NCBI GenBank assembly: GCA_035653615.1
Contig: DASRBN010000037.1
Coordinates: 311,736-375,735, forward strand
Reading direction: 5' to 3'
Source of the DNA: Ktedonobacteraceae bacterium
GTDB lineage: Bacteria; Chloroflexota; Ktedonobacteria; Ktedonobacterales; Ktedonobacteraceae
Length of the DNA: 64,000 nucleotides
Part shown: piece by piece, positions 1 to 7,651 of the stretch
Layout of the letters: the number at the start of each line of letters is the position of its first letter
Position numbering within the stretch: the first letter of the stretch is position 1
Position numbers and translations under genes: made by a program
Notes under the pieces: model-generated
The model's database searches: none
Seen by the model: only the letters and a program-made list of their open reading frames with translations
What the model was told of the DNA's origin: nothing

Positions 1-189
1 ACCATTGGCTCTATCTGTTGCCTCACCTCTACCGGCGATAGGCAAGTCTCCACTCACGCCTTTTAATTTTGTGCGCGCAGAAAACACTAACCCCTGGGCA
101 TCTTCCGTCTTGCCTTCCAGGCTAAGTCGTATGGCTTCCTGAGCGTTTGCTACTGCATTATTGAAAATCGAAGGTGTCGTATCGGCCAT
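1..189 (-). CDS. hypothetical protein, N-terminal part (runs off left edge)
   Basis: An open frame runs from an ATG at 189 to the window edge without a stop, giving the first 63 residues (begins MADTTPSIFNNAVANAQ). The peptide is hydrophilic and probably helical, with no signal peptide or recognised motif. It lies 41 bases downstream of the zinc-ribbon-like gene on the same strand and may be cotranscribed with it. No clear Shine-Dalgarno sequence precedes the ATG, so the start is uncertain. The family is not recognised. Confidence 0.5.
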   Translation of the reverse strand, partial: MADTTPSIFNNAVANAQEAIRLSLEGKTEDAQGLVFSARTKLKGVSGDLPIAGRGEATDRANG

Positions 190-230
190 GATTTATTAAG
201 GCACCGGTTACTGGCGAAGATGTAACTGCT

Positions 231-470
231 TTAATGTTCAGCCTCTTGCAATACCGCTGCCAGGAGCAAGCGATCAGGGCAATGCTGGGGAAATTTCTTT
301 GCGTAACATACCAGGCAATAATCTCCAACCAGCTCCTCATCGTCGCCCGTACCATAGTAGGTGATGGTGTGTGGCGGACAGGCGTAGTGGCCGCAAGGAA
401 GCAGAACGGCTTCTCTGTCGTGTGGCAGCCGGTGTGGGAATTGTTCGATATAGCATACATGTGTACTCAT
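231..470 (-). CDS. small cysteine-rich (zinc-ribbon-like) hypothetical protein
   Basis: A 79-residue protein with cysteine pairs in the motifs LPCGHYACPP and DYCLVC, a spacing that suggests one bound zinc ion. The start at 470 is chosen because GAGGAAAA lies 7 bases upstream. A second ATG directly upstream at 473 is too close to that site, although the frame is open further out. No membrane segment is visible. It is followed 41 bases later by another minus-strand open frame, so a small operon is likely. The function is unknown, and zinc binding is inferred from cysteine spacing only. Confidence 0.6.
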   Translation of the reverse strand: MSTHVCYIEQFPHRLPHDREAVLLPCGHYACPPHTITYYGTGDDEELVGDYCLVCYAKKFPQHCPDRLLLAAVLQEAEH

Positions 471-587
471 CATTTTTCCTCTTACTAGCAGCAAATAAAT
501 TTGGGGAAGATGCATCTCTGGACTGTCTGCATAATATCGCTCTCTCACATGTGTGTCAAGGTGAAGACTATATTTTGTTCCGCCCGC

Positions 588-617
588 TTGTCATGCATTA
601 CCATAACATGCTACACT
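588..617 (+). promoter_or_regulatory. sigma-70-like promoter candidate for the BON-domain gene
   Basis: TTGTCA at 588-593 and TACACT at 612-617 are separated by 18 bases and lie about 70 bases upstream of the BON-protein start. The match is moderate and was found by eye. Confidence 0.4.
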
Positions 618-686
618 CTCTATAAGGGAGATAGTATGTAACAGTTCTATGCCCATCATAAAATTCAGTAGTGCGAGGTGGTCGTT

Positions 687-1688
687 ATGATTAAACCTGG
701 TTCAATCGCCGAAATGCAGAAGTTTATTTTCGGCACGCAGATATTTTGTTCCGATGGTGAGGATGGCTCGCTGGTTCAGGTCATTTTTGACCCTGCTACC
801 CGGCGCCTGACACATATAGGTGCGCGGCAGGGGCGTTTCTTCGGCAAAACTCACCTTGTTTCGTTTGAGCACGTCGTTAATGCTTCCGGTGAGGCTATAA
901 CGCTCGATCTCAGTCTTGCCGATGTCGCTTCCACAGATAGTTCAGGAGTGAGTGGAGTATCCCTCGAAAGAAAGAGTGTCGTAGAGCTTGTCGGTTCCTC
1001 AAGTAAAGGCACGCTGCTGCTCGTTGCTGTGCATCCAGGGAATGGGGAACTGGCCTATCTCGTGGCCCACAATATCCGCCCCGGGCAGGACACTCTGTTT
1101 CAGGAGAAGTACGTCGGCTCAATAGAAGCCGGGCATGTGATGGTGACGATTCCGGAAGAGGTCCTGCAAAGCCTTCCACCTTACCGGCCTGATGATGTAC
1201 TCCAGCGCGAGGTAGAGGGCATTCTGTTCGATTTTACTCCATTACATGTTGACCTGAAGGCCATCAATATTCATGTGTTGGATAGTGTCCTTTACCTGGA
1301 CGGTAACATCTCCAGTTCGCTGAAGCGTGATATTGTGACCGACCAGGTATCGGGCGTGCAGGGCTTGTTGGAGATCAACAACAACCTGGTTGCCGACGAT
1401 ACGCTGGCGGCAGGGCTGGCGAGAGCGTTGGGCCAGGACCAGATCACACACGACCTGCCAATAGGCGTCTACCCGCGTCTTGGAGTCGTGCGCCTGAGCG
1501 GTGCCGTCCACACCGGCCAGCAGAAAGCGGTTGCCGGAGAAATAGCAAAGAACTATCCAGGAGTGCGTTCGGTAATCAACAACCTGGTGATCGACCCCAA
1601 TGCCGAATTGCTGAACGTTATGTCGGCACCCGAAGGCGGCGATGCGAAAGATAAGGTGCCTGGGAAATATGTCAGGCATACAAAGTAG
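687..1688 (+). CDS. BON-domain protein with N-terminal PRC-barrel-like region
   Basis: A 333-residue soluble protein. The N-terminal half (about residues 1-90) has the feel of a PRC-barrel-like beta domain (SLVQVIFDPATRRLTHIG). The C-terminal half holds two BON-like repeats: VDLKAINIHVLDSVLYLDG...VQGLLEINNNL, and a second containing GVVRLSGAVHTGQQKAVAGE...GVRSVINNLV. BON domains are thought to bind membranes or ligands. No signal peptide or membrane helix is seen, so a cytoplasmic or peripheral location is likely. The ATG at 687 is chosen over the in-frame GTG at 678 because GAGGT at 675-679 is then well spaced. It is a single gene behind its own promoter candidate; its role is unknown. Confidence 0.75.
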   Translation: MIKPGSIAEMQKFIFGTQIFCSDGEDGSLVQVIFDPATRRLTHIGARQGRFFGKTHLVSFEHVVNASGEAITLDLSLADVASTDSSGVSGVSLERKSVVELVGSSSKGTLLLVAVHPGNGELAYLVAHNIRPGQDTLFQEKYVGSIEAGHVMVTIPEEVLQSLPPYRPDDVLQREVEGILFDFTPLHVDLKAINIHVLDSVLYLDGNISSSLKRDIVTDQVSGVQGLLEINNNLVADDTLAAGLARALGQDQITHDLPIGVYPRLGVVRLSGAVHTGQQKAVAGEIAKNYPGVRSVINNLVIDPNAELLNVMSAPEGGDAKDKVPGKYVRHTK

Positions 1689-1822
1689 CTGTTATCCTTT
1701 TGAGGGATGGCCGTAAACATGTTCTGAGATGCGAAGGCATCCCTCATTTCTTCACGTAAGATAGTCTCCCTTGTCCTTCCTATTCTTCCTTTCCAATCGC
1801 CCTGCATCAGTCTCACCACTTG

Positions 1823-1851
1823 TTGACAGAATCCCGGTATAAGAGTATCAT
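1823..1851 (+). promoter_or_regulatory. sigma-70-like promoter for the AAA ATPase gene
   Basis: A perfect TTGACA at 1823-1828 and TATCAT at 1846-1851 are separated by 17 bases and lie 60 bases upstream of the AAA gene. The rest of the 1689-1911 gap shows nothing notable. Confidence 0.65.
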
Positions 1852-1911
1852 CGATGAGGTAAGAAACTATCGTTGTCAATTTTGAACCAATAGAAGTCGG
1901 ACTGAAAATAC

Positions 1912-3408
1912 ATGATGGAGAGTTTAGACCAGCTCAAAACCACTGCACAAGAAGCGTCTCCTCCAACCCCCGCGATCGATACAGATGAGCCAAAAGATGC
2001 TGAAGCCGCGCGGTCAGGTAGTGAAGCAATGGCAAGACCGGTGCCCACCCAGAAGCGCGAGATCGCAGCCCAGGCGCTAAGAACACTCTGGTTCGAGTTT
2101 CAGCTTGAGGGTGAACCGCTAATTTTCCCCTCACCCATTGGGGGAAGGATGCAGATTGAACATCATCCTATGCTCCTCAACCGGCTTGTGGAAGTGGACA
2201 GAGAGCAAGAGAAGGCGCGCCCCGGCCAGCTCAAAAATTGGAGACGACTGCCCGCGCCAGAATATGCTGCCGGTATTGCTGCAATCGGTGAAGTCAATAC
2301 CATCTTGAAGGCGGACCTGATCCAACCGGCAGAAATTGGTGATACGGGTACCGTACCTGCCGCTCCCTACAGCTGGATATACTATATCTTCGAGGATGGT
2401 TGGAAAGCCCTCTCCGTCTACTTCGAGACCGATGGGAACGAGACTGCCGCGCTGGCCGCTATTCCCATGGGACGCCAGGATGATTGGCTGGCCTTTCTCA
2501 AGCACCTGGATGACCAGCACAAGTCCTACTGGATTAAGGATCACTATGGCCGTATAGAGATTATCGGCGGCGATAGTGACCTCGCAGATTCAATTAAAGC
2601 TGCCTCATATGATGATCTGGTACTACCGGAAGGAACATTACTTCAGATAAAGGCGCAGCGCCACATCTTTGACAAAGCAGTCTTGAGCCGGTACGAAGCC
2701 CTGCATATGCCGCGCCTGCGCAAGGTCCTGCTCTTTGGACCATCCGGCACCGGCAAGACAACGCTTCTGAGGGCCGAGGGCGCGTTTCATGCAAAGCAAG
2801 ACGGCCTTGTCCTTTATGTTTCTTCGACTCCACCGGGGCGCAATGGCAGTCCCTGGCAAAATCTGGCCCAGGCACTCAATGTGGCGGCGAAGTGCAGTCT
2901 GCCAACGCTCATCTTGCTCGAAGACTTCGAGGCATTTATCGTCAATCCTCCTGACCTGCAGCAGGTTCTCAATATGCTTGATGGCGTAGGCGCGCCTGAT
3001 AATCCCGCTGGCACATTGTTGCTGGCTACCACCAGCGATCCGGAGAAGATCGACCAGCGCATTCGCGACCGGCCAGGTCGTATTGACGTTTTGATTGAAA
3101 TGGGGCTGATTGACAATACTGAACTTGCATTGCGCTTCCTCAAACATTTCCTCGGTGAATACTTTAACGAGGAAGAGCATACCTCCGTTGCCTCACTGCT
3201 GTTGAAGCAGCCGGGCAGCCATTTCCGCGAGGTATGTATCTCCGGCCTCATGCATGCTCTGGAGATGGGCCGCTCGGATGTGCTGAAAGAAGACCTGCTC
3301 TGGGCGCATGACATGATTATTACGGGTAGGGACCTTGCTTCCGAAGCTGAAAGATTCTCGCCCTCAGTAGCGCGCAAACGCGGCAGCTACTTCGGCAAGA
3401 ATTCTTAG
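1912..3408 (+). CDS. AAA-family ATPase, single C-terminal AAA module
   Basis: A 498-residue cytoplasmic protein. Residues 1-50 are low-complexity and acidic. Residues 55-255 form an unrecognised N-terminal domain. The AAA module starts near residue 270: Walker A GPSGTGKTTLL at about 276, Walker B LILLEDFEAF at about 333, then TTSDPEKIDQRIRDRPGRID near 375-390 with arginine-finger-type residues, and a helical lid to about 480. This layout matches AAA proteins that remodel a partner protein, but no substrate or protease partner lies next to it. The start has two adjacent ATGs (1912 and 1915) and only a weak ribosome binding site. Transcription probably ends at the hairpin at 3440. Confidence 0.8.
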   Translation: MMESLDQLKTTAQEASPPTPAIDTDEPKDAEAARSGSEAMARPVPTQKREIAAQALRTLWFEFQLEGEPLIFPSPIGGRMQIEHHPMLLNRLVEVDREQEKARPGQLKNWRRLPAPEYAAGIAAIGEVNTILKADLIQPAEIGDTGTVPAAPYSWIYYIFEDGWKALSVYFETDGNETAALAAIPMGRQDDWLAFLKHLDDQHKSYWIKDHYGRIEIIGGDSDLADSIKAASYDDLVLPEGTLLQIKAQRHIFDKAVLSRYEALHMPRLRKVLLFGPSGTGKTTLLRAEGAFHAKQDGLVLYVSSTPPGRNGSPWQNLAQALNVAAKCSLPTLILLEDFEAFIVNPPDLQQVLNMLDGVGAPDNPAGTLLLATTSDPEKIDQRIRDRPGRIDVLIEMGLIDNTELALRFLKHFLGEYFNEEEHTSVASLLLKQPGSHFREVCISGLMHALEMGRSDVLKEDLLWAHDMIITGRDLASEAERFSPSVARKRGSYFGKNS

Positions 3409-3439
3409 TAGCGTCTGATATCAATCTGCTGATTGCCAG

Positions 3440-3507
3440 GCTTTGAGCGCGTGTTTTATAGTTTCCGATGAGAAAAGCTATAGGACACGCGCTCAAAGCT
3501 CTTTTTG
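3440..3507 (+). terminator. intrinsic terminator after the AAA gene
   Basis: A perfect 15-bp inverted repeat (GCTTTGAGCGCGTGT at 3440-3454 pairing with 3485-3499) is followed by TCTTTTTG. The loop is 30 bases and contains CTATA-type pairs that can extend the stem (TATAG/CTATA). Confidence 0.75.
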
Positions 3508-3591
3508 TGTACTTTCCTGCCGGCATAATCGTGTGAATCCTGAGAGGATAGTAGATGATGCGATGTTATACTGAGAAAGGAAAGGGAGTAC

Positions 3592-4038
3592 ATGGCAGAT
3601 TCGGAGAAAAATAGGAATAGCAACCAGGATACAGGTGCGGTATCGAATGATCAGGGCTTTCAACAACCGGGCGGGCAGAATGCCGATTACAATAAGATGA
3701 TTCGAGATGAGCACCTGGGCACCGCTAAAGGCGAGGGCGAGCCTGAGGGCGGTATGGGTACTGGAACCCAGCCTGATACCGCGCTTGGCAGTGGGAGAGC
3801 ACCTGGGGGCGCGGCCACAAGTAACAGCACGGTCGCCGGTGGTGGAACCACGGGCGGCACAAATCCGGGCGGCATTACCACTACGGATCGTGGCAGACCG
3901 TCTATGCGCGATTTAACCACCAATAGCGATCCCATCATGGGTGTAGGTGGTCGCGGCGACATAGCGGGCCAGGCCCCACCGAAACCCATCCCGGAGCAGG
4001 ATATTCATACTGAGGAGAAGTCCAGAGATCAATCGTAG
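3592..4038 (+). CDS. disordered Gly/Thr-rich hypothetical protein
   Basis: A 148-residue hydrophilic protein rich in Gly, Thr, Pro and Asn, with low-complexity tracts such as GGGTTGGTNPGGITTT. It has no signal peptide, cysteine or membrane segment, and it looks intrinsically disordered over its whole length. The start ATG follows GGAAAGGGAG at good spacing, which supports expression. It resembles small stress- or desiccation-type hydrophilic proteins in composition only. The function is unknown. Confidence 0.6.
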   Translation: MADSEKNRNSNQDTGAVSNDQGFQQPGGQNADYNKMIRDEHLGTAKGEGEPEGGMGTGTQPDTALGSGRAPGGAATSNSTVAGGGTTGGTNPGGITTTDRGRPSMRDLTTNSDPIMGVGGRGDIAGQAPPKPIPEQDIHTEEKSRDQS

Positions 4039-4153
4039 GAAGTAGATCAGGGAAAGCCGATATGGATTTCAACAACTTAGTCTGACAAGGGACGCGGGCC
4101 GATCAATCGGCGATGGGTACGGTATGCCTGTCCCCCAGACAGACTGCCCGGCC

Positions 4154-4205
4154 CCTACGGCTTCGCCGTGGCAATGGAATGCATATCCCACGGCGAAGCC
4201 GTAGG
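4154..4205. repeat. 18-bp inverted repeat, stem-loop between convergent genes
   Basis: CCTACGGCTTCGCCGTGG at 4154-4171 pairs perfectly with 4188-4205 across a 16-base loop. It lies between the convergent ends of the Gly/Thr-rich gene and the PLP-enzyme gene. Flanking CGGCGAT...ATCGGCG-like segments add further weak dyads. There is no T-run, so it may be a dispersed palindromic element or a processing hairpin. Confidence 0.6.
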
Positions 4206-4249
4206 TCCCGATTTATCGCGGACACCGCCGATTTATCGGCCCCCAACAA

Positions 4250-5482
4250 TCACACCGATAGCTTTTCCAGCGCCTGGTCCAGGTCACTAATAATATCCCC
4301 TACATCCTCGATGCCGGCAGATAAGCGGATACAACCATCTGAAATGCCGATATGCTGGCGCTCAGCGGGTGTCAGATTGCGGTGTGAAGACATGGGTGGG
4401 TAGCTCACCTCGGTATAGACATCGCCGAGCGTTGTGGCCGGTAAACAGAGTTTCAGGCTGTCCATGAAGCGGTAAGCAGCGTCGCGGGACTGGCTCTTTA
4501 ATTCAAATGCCAGCAGCCCGCCAAATCTTTGGGATCGAAGCATCTGTGAAGCTAGTTCATGCTGTGGATGGTTGGGCAGTCCGGGATAATAGACGCGCTC
4601 AACGGCAGGATGCGCTTGCAAGAATTGCGCTACCTGCAAGGCATTCGTACAATGCCGCTCCATGCGCAGTGTCAGCGTCTTCAATCCACGCGCAATCAGA
4701 AACGACTCGAACGGACTGAGCATCGCTCCCAGCATGGTGGCATAGCCGCGCAGCTGCTCGACCTGCGCATTGCGAGCGCTCACGATGACTCCGGCGGTGC
4801 TATCACCATGCCCGCCGAAATATTTCGTTGCGCTGTGTACAACGAGGTCGAAACCGAGCGTGATGGGTTGGACAAGATAGGGCGTGGTGAAGGTGCTATC
4901 GACGATGCTCACCGCGCCAACCTCATGAGCGGCGGCGCTGATTGCGGCGAGGTCCGTTACGCGTGTTAACGGATTCGAGATTGTCTCTACGTAGACAACA
5001 TCTGGCTGCTCTTCCCGGATGATATCCCCAGCCTGGGCGCAACAGAGGTCGCGCAGTTGTACGTCGACACCTACCGGTTTGAAGATGGTGCGCATCAGGC
5101 CGATTGTCGGACCATAGAGGTCCTGGGCGGCCAGAATCTTCGCTCCTGGCGCAAGCCCTGCTGTCAGCAAAGCGGCATGAATGGCCGCCATGCCGGAGGC
5201 AAACACCACAGCGCCGGCCCCTTTCTCCGCCCGGGCCAGCGTATTCTCAAGCGCCTGGGCGTTAGGATTCCCTTGCCGCGCATAGACATAGGCCTCTTCT
5301 CCATTGGAGAGACGACCGGTAAAGGCCTGGTCAAGCGCTTCCGCGTTGGCTTGCAGGTAAGTTGTGCTGGCGTAGATAGGCTGGGTGGTTGGGACTATCG
5401 GATTGCTTGCATTGGCAACGCTTTTACCCCCATGCACCAGCAGCGTGTCTAAAGTCCAGGTTGAGTCATCGGATCGTTTCAA
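4250..5482 (-). CDS. Cys/Met-metabolism PLP enzyme (cystathionine gamma-synthase / gamma-lyase family)
   Basis: A 410-residue cytoplasmic fold-type I PLP enzyme of the trans-sulfuration family. It shows the family N-terminus (DTLLVHGG, PIVPTTQPIYASTTY), the PLP phosphate-contact region (YARQGNPNAQALE and FASGMAAI), the cofactor aspartate (SIVDSTFTTPYLVQP), the Schiff-base lysine in HSATKYFGGHGD, and the C-terminal RLSAGIEDVGDI. These motifs do not separate synthase from lyase or O-acetylhomoserine sulfhydrylase. The frame is open to 5548, but a TTG at 5482 has GAGGTG five bases upstream and forms a TTGA overlap with the stop of the upstream INSIG-like gene, which argues for translational coupling. 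It is last of a three-gene operon. No SAM riboswitch was recognised upstream. Confidence 0.9.
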   Translation of the reverse strand: MKRSDDSTWTLDTLLVHGGKSVANASNPIVPTTQPIYASTTYLQANAEALDQAFTGRLSNGEEAYVYARQGNPNAQALENTLARAEKGAGAVVFASGMAAIHAALLTAGLAPGAKILAAQDLYGPTIGLMRTIFKPVGVDVQLRDLCCAQAGDIIREEQPDVVYVETISNPLTRVTDLAAISAAAHEVGAVSIVDSTFTTPYLVQPITLGFDLVVHSATKYFGGHGDSTAGVIVSARNAQVEQLRGYATMLGAMLSPFESFLIARGLKTLTLRMERHCTNALQVAQFLQAHPAVERVYYPGLPNHPQHELASQMLRSQRFGGLLAFELKSQSRDAAYRFMDSLKLCLPATTLGDVYTEVSYPPMSSHRNLTPAERQHIGISDGCIRLSAGIEDVGDIISDLDQALEKLSV

Positions 5483-6048
5483 AGTACACCTCGCGAAGAG
5501 AGCGACACCAGGCTCCTTCCCAGGTCTCCTACTGCCAGCGATGCGCACGCATAGATGCAGGGCAACCAGTAAGGAACGCCGATCATGTCAGGATGTAAAT
5601 ACGAAAAGGCTCCGGCTGCTACCAGCGTCATTTCAATGAGCGTGCCTGTAATAGCCACCACGAGCGCAAGCAACAAACTTTGCCAGCGTCTCCCGCTGAG
5701 CAGCCAGAAGTTGAGAAAGATGAGAATGAGCAATCCTGCTTTGGCAATCGAGTCGAGCATACTCGCTCCCACCAGCTGTGCGAGCAACAACCACGATAAT
5801 TCGCCAATGCTGATTGTGAGCCTGCGTGGAGGGCGAATATTGCCGATCAGCGGATCGACCAGCGGGTGAGAATAGCCGATGGCGACGACAGCAGCGCCAA
5901 AGAGGAGCGGCACCCACCATGCCATTCCGAACAGAACAGGCATACTATAACGCTCGACATGGCTGTACACGTCGATGGCATCGAGGCCCGTACCGAACAC
6001 CGCGCCCAGTAGGAAGAGCGACGTTATTACCCATCCCGAATGCTTCAT
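5479..6048 (-). CDS. INSIG-like integral membrane protein
   Basis: A 189-residue protein with five or six hydrophobic segments. Its pattern matches animal INSIG proteins from memory: WWVP followed by a G/A-rich helix, an IG..(Y/H)P..D element (GYSHPLVDPLIG), a late helix ending near FSYLHPD, and the hallmark WLPCIYACASLAVGDLGR, compared with INSIG's SWLPCIFF...GNIGR. INSIGs are ER sterol sensors that retain SCAP and HMG-CoA reductase; a mycobacterial homolog has a known structure. A bacterial member implies a lipid-binding membrane sensor or carrier. It sits 21 bases after a redoxin-like gene, and its TGA overlaps the TTG start of the PLP enzyme. Function in this organism is inference. Confidence 0.7.
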   Translation of the reverse strand: MKHSGWVITSLFLLGAVFGTGLDAIDVYSHVERYSMPVLFGMAWWVPLLFGAAVVAIGYSHPLVDPLIGNIRPPRRLTISIGELSWLLLAQLVGASMLDSIAKAGLLILIFLNFWLLSGRRWQSLLLALVVAITGTLIEMTLVAAGAFSYLHPDMIGVPYWLPCIYACASLAVGDLGRSLVSLSSRGVL

Positions 6049-6069
6049 ATAGCCATAACCAATTCACAA

Positions 6070-6561
6070 CTAAGGCGTGCAGAGCCGGTTAAGATAGCGG
6101 AGCGCATCCAACAGTTCCTCAATTGATGGTAAGCTGGCTTCATCATCGGCTATCCATTGTTGATAGAGCGCGCTGTATCGGTCGGCCAGGACGATGCTGG
6201 GTCGAATGGTCTCCGCTTTGCCTTCCCAGAAGGTATAACGGGAGATAACTTCCCCTGCCGGGTCGGCAAGAAGCGCGAAAGGCAGCTTCAAATCTTCCTG
6301 GGTTTGCAGGTTGGTAATGACCGTATCGGGTGAAATTGCCAGGATTGAGCAATCCTCCTCACGAAACTCCGCATAATGCTGCGCGAATGCCCGTAGCAGG
6401 CCGCGCGTTTCTCCTGTGGTCGAGCTTCTTGTAATCAACAGCACCAGGTGCTCGCGTTGTTTGTAATCCCACGGACTATGCGGCATGCCATCCGCGCCCG
6501 GCAGGGTGAAAGCAGGGATGATCTGTCCCACTTCGATCAGTGGCTGGTTCGTATTCGACAT
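6070..6561 (-). CDS. redoxin/AhpC-TSA-fold protein lacking the peroxidatic cysteine
   Basis: A 163-residue thioredoxin-fold protein. GQIIPAFTLPGADG is the typical start of the AhpC/TSA domain. It is followed by LVLLITRSSTTGETRG where a peroxiredoxin would have its catalytic cysteine, then AISPDTVITN and LPFALLADPAGEVISRY. The only cysteines lie elsewhere (EEDCSIL and near the C-terminus), so ordinary peroxidase chemistry is unlikely. The start at 6561 is chosen because GAGGAT lies 9 bases upstream; an in-frame ATG pair further out is possible. It is first of the operon with the INSIG-like and PLP-enzyme genes. Confidence 0.75.
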   Translation of the reverse strand: MSNTNQPLIEVGQIIPAFTLPGADGMPHSPWDYKQREHLVLLITRSSTTGETRGLLRAFAQHYAEFREEDCSILAISPDTVITNLQTQEDLKLPFALLADPAGEVISRYTFWEGKAETIRPSIVLADRYSALYQQWIADDEASLPSIEELLDALRYLNRLCTP

Positions 6562-6701
6562 AGATAAAATCCTCATCATGTCAGCAAGAACTGGATTTTC
6601 GGATGTGTCCTCATGTAGCATTGTACATCATGGGGGATAGGGGATGCGTTCTCAATAGCATGGAAAGCAGCAAAAATAACTGGTGATTACTCATGATGTG
6701 A

Positions 6702-6820
6702 CGGGGGATTCTTCGCTGCGCTCAGAATGACACCCCTGGGTGTATCATGGTCTGGGCGTGTCATAGCCAGGCATGCCATGGTCTGGGCGTGTCATTCTGA
6801 GCGCAGCGAAGAATCCCCCG
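6702..6820. repeat. dispersed palindromic element, head-to-head pair
   Basis: A 32-bp arm at 6702-6733 is perfectly inverted at 6789-6820. The arms contain the core GTCATTCTGAGCGCAGCGAA found at many other places in the window. The spacer holds a direct repeat of ATGGTCTGGGCGTGTCAT (6747-6764 and 6778-6795). The rest of the 6562-6961 gap shows no gene. Confidence 0.8.
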
Positions 6821-6961
6821 CGCAGTTGTCCCGCTGTCCCGCCTTGCATCACCTGGCTCATTTATGGATAACCATCAGAGAAATAACGCTTGTATTTTGT
6901 TTAAACACCATGTAATCTTGAAGGAAAGAGTCATAATTTAAATGAAGAGAGAAGGATGTTC

Positions 6962-7486
6962 ATGCGCCGTACAATCTCCGCTGCAATGGCAGGATTGGTC
7001 CTGATTCTGCTGGTAGTAGTAGGCAGCCTATTTGCCTCTAAGCAGAGTGCTGCTCAACAGTCAGTATACCCACCACCGCCGCGATCAAATAACCATGGTT
7101 TTGGGTTTCCAGCGCTTACTCCGCATATTAATCTATCAAAACCCAATCTGCCCACATTTACTGCGCAAGACGTCGAACAATATGTTTCACAGACTGGCTC
7201 TCCGGTTGGGCCTCTTGTCAAGGGGGCGCATTTAACTTTCATCAAGATTCTTTTTGTCACCTCAAGCCAGGCCAGTGATATCATGGGAGGGGAATATATT
7301 GGCTTGCCTGCCAACGCTCCTGTTTGCTATGTAGTGATCCATGGCCCATTCTTGGGAACAAACTTACATCTTTCTCCTTCAGCACATATTAAGCAGCCGC
7401 CTGTGGTAGATACGACTGAGATAGTTCTTGACGGTCGTACCGGAAACTTGCTTGTATGGGGAGCACCTGCTACGGGATACCCGTAG
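6962..7486 (+). CDS. exported hypothetical protein
   Basis: A 174-residue protein with an N-terminal signal or anchor (MRRTISAAMAGLVLILLVVVG) followed by a Pro-rich stretch and a secreted domain of about 130 residues with no recognised motif. It is probably released or anchored outside the membrane. The ATG at 6962 is preferred to the one at 6956 because AGAAGG directly abuts the latter. A well-formed terminator follows at 7509, so it is a single-gene transcript. Confidence 0.65.
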   Translation: MRRTISAAMAGLVLILLVVVGSLFASKQSAAQQSVYPPPPRSNNHGFGFPALTPHINLSKPNLPTFTAQDVEQYVSQTGSPVGPLVKGAHLTFIKILFVTSSQASDIMGGEYIGLPANAPVCYVVIHGPFLGTNLHLSPSAHIKQPPVVDTTEIVLDGRTGNLLVWGAPATGYP

Positions 7487-7508
7487 ATATCCTCATGAAT
7501 TAGCAAGT

Positions 7509-7535
7509 AGCCCTGGATTTCCAGGGCTGTTTTTT
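7509..7535 (+). terminator. intrinsic terminator
   Basis: AGCCCTGG and CCAGGGCT form an 8-bp stem with a 4-base loop, followed by GTTTTTT. It is placed 22 bases after the exported-protein gene. Confidence 0.85.
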
Positions 7536-7651
7536 ATGGGCAAAGTACTACGCGTTCAGGTATCACAAACAACATCGCTTGCAATCAAGGCCCACAAAGT
7601 CGCATAATTAAGGCAGTCAAAAAATATATCGTTGTGGAGGTGTAGAACTTT

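Noticed and set aside
6562-6701. Possible SAM riboswitch upstream of the redoxin-INSIG-PLP enzyme operon
   Set aside because: No SAM-I, SAM-II or SAM-IV core pattern is visible on the minus strand in this interval.
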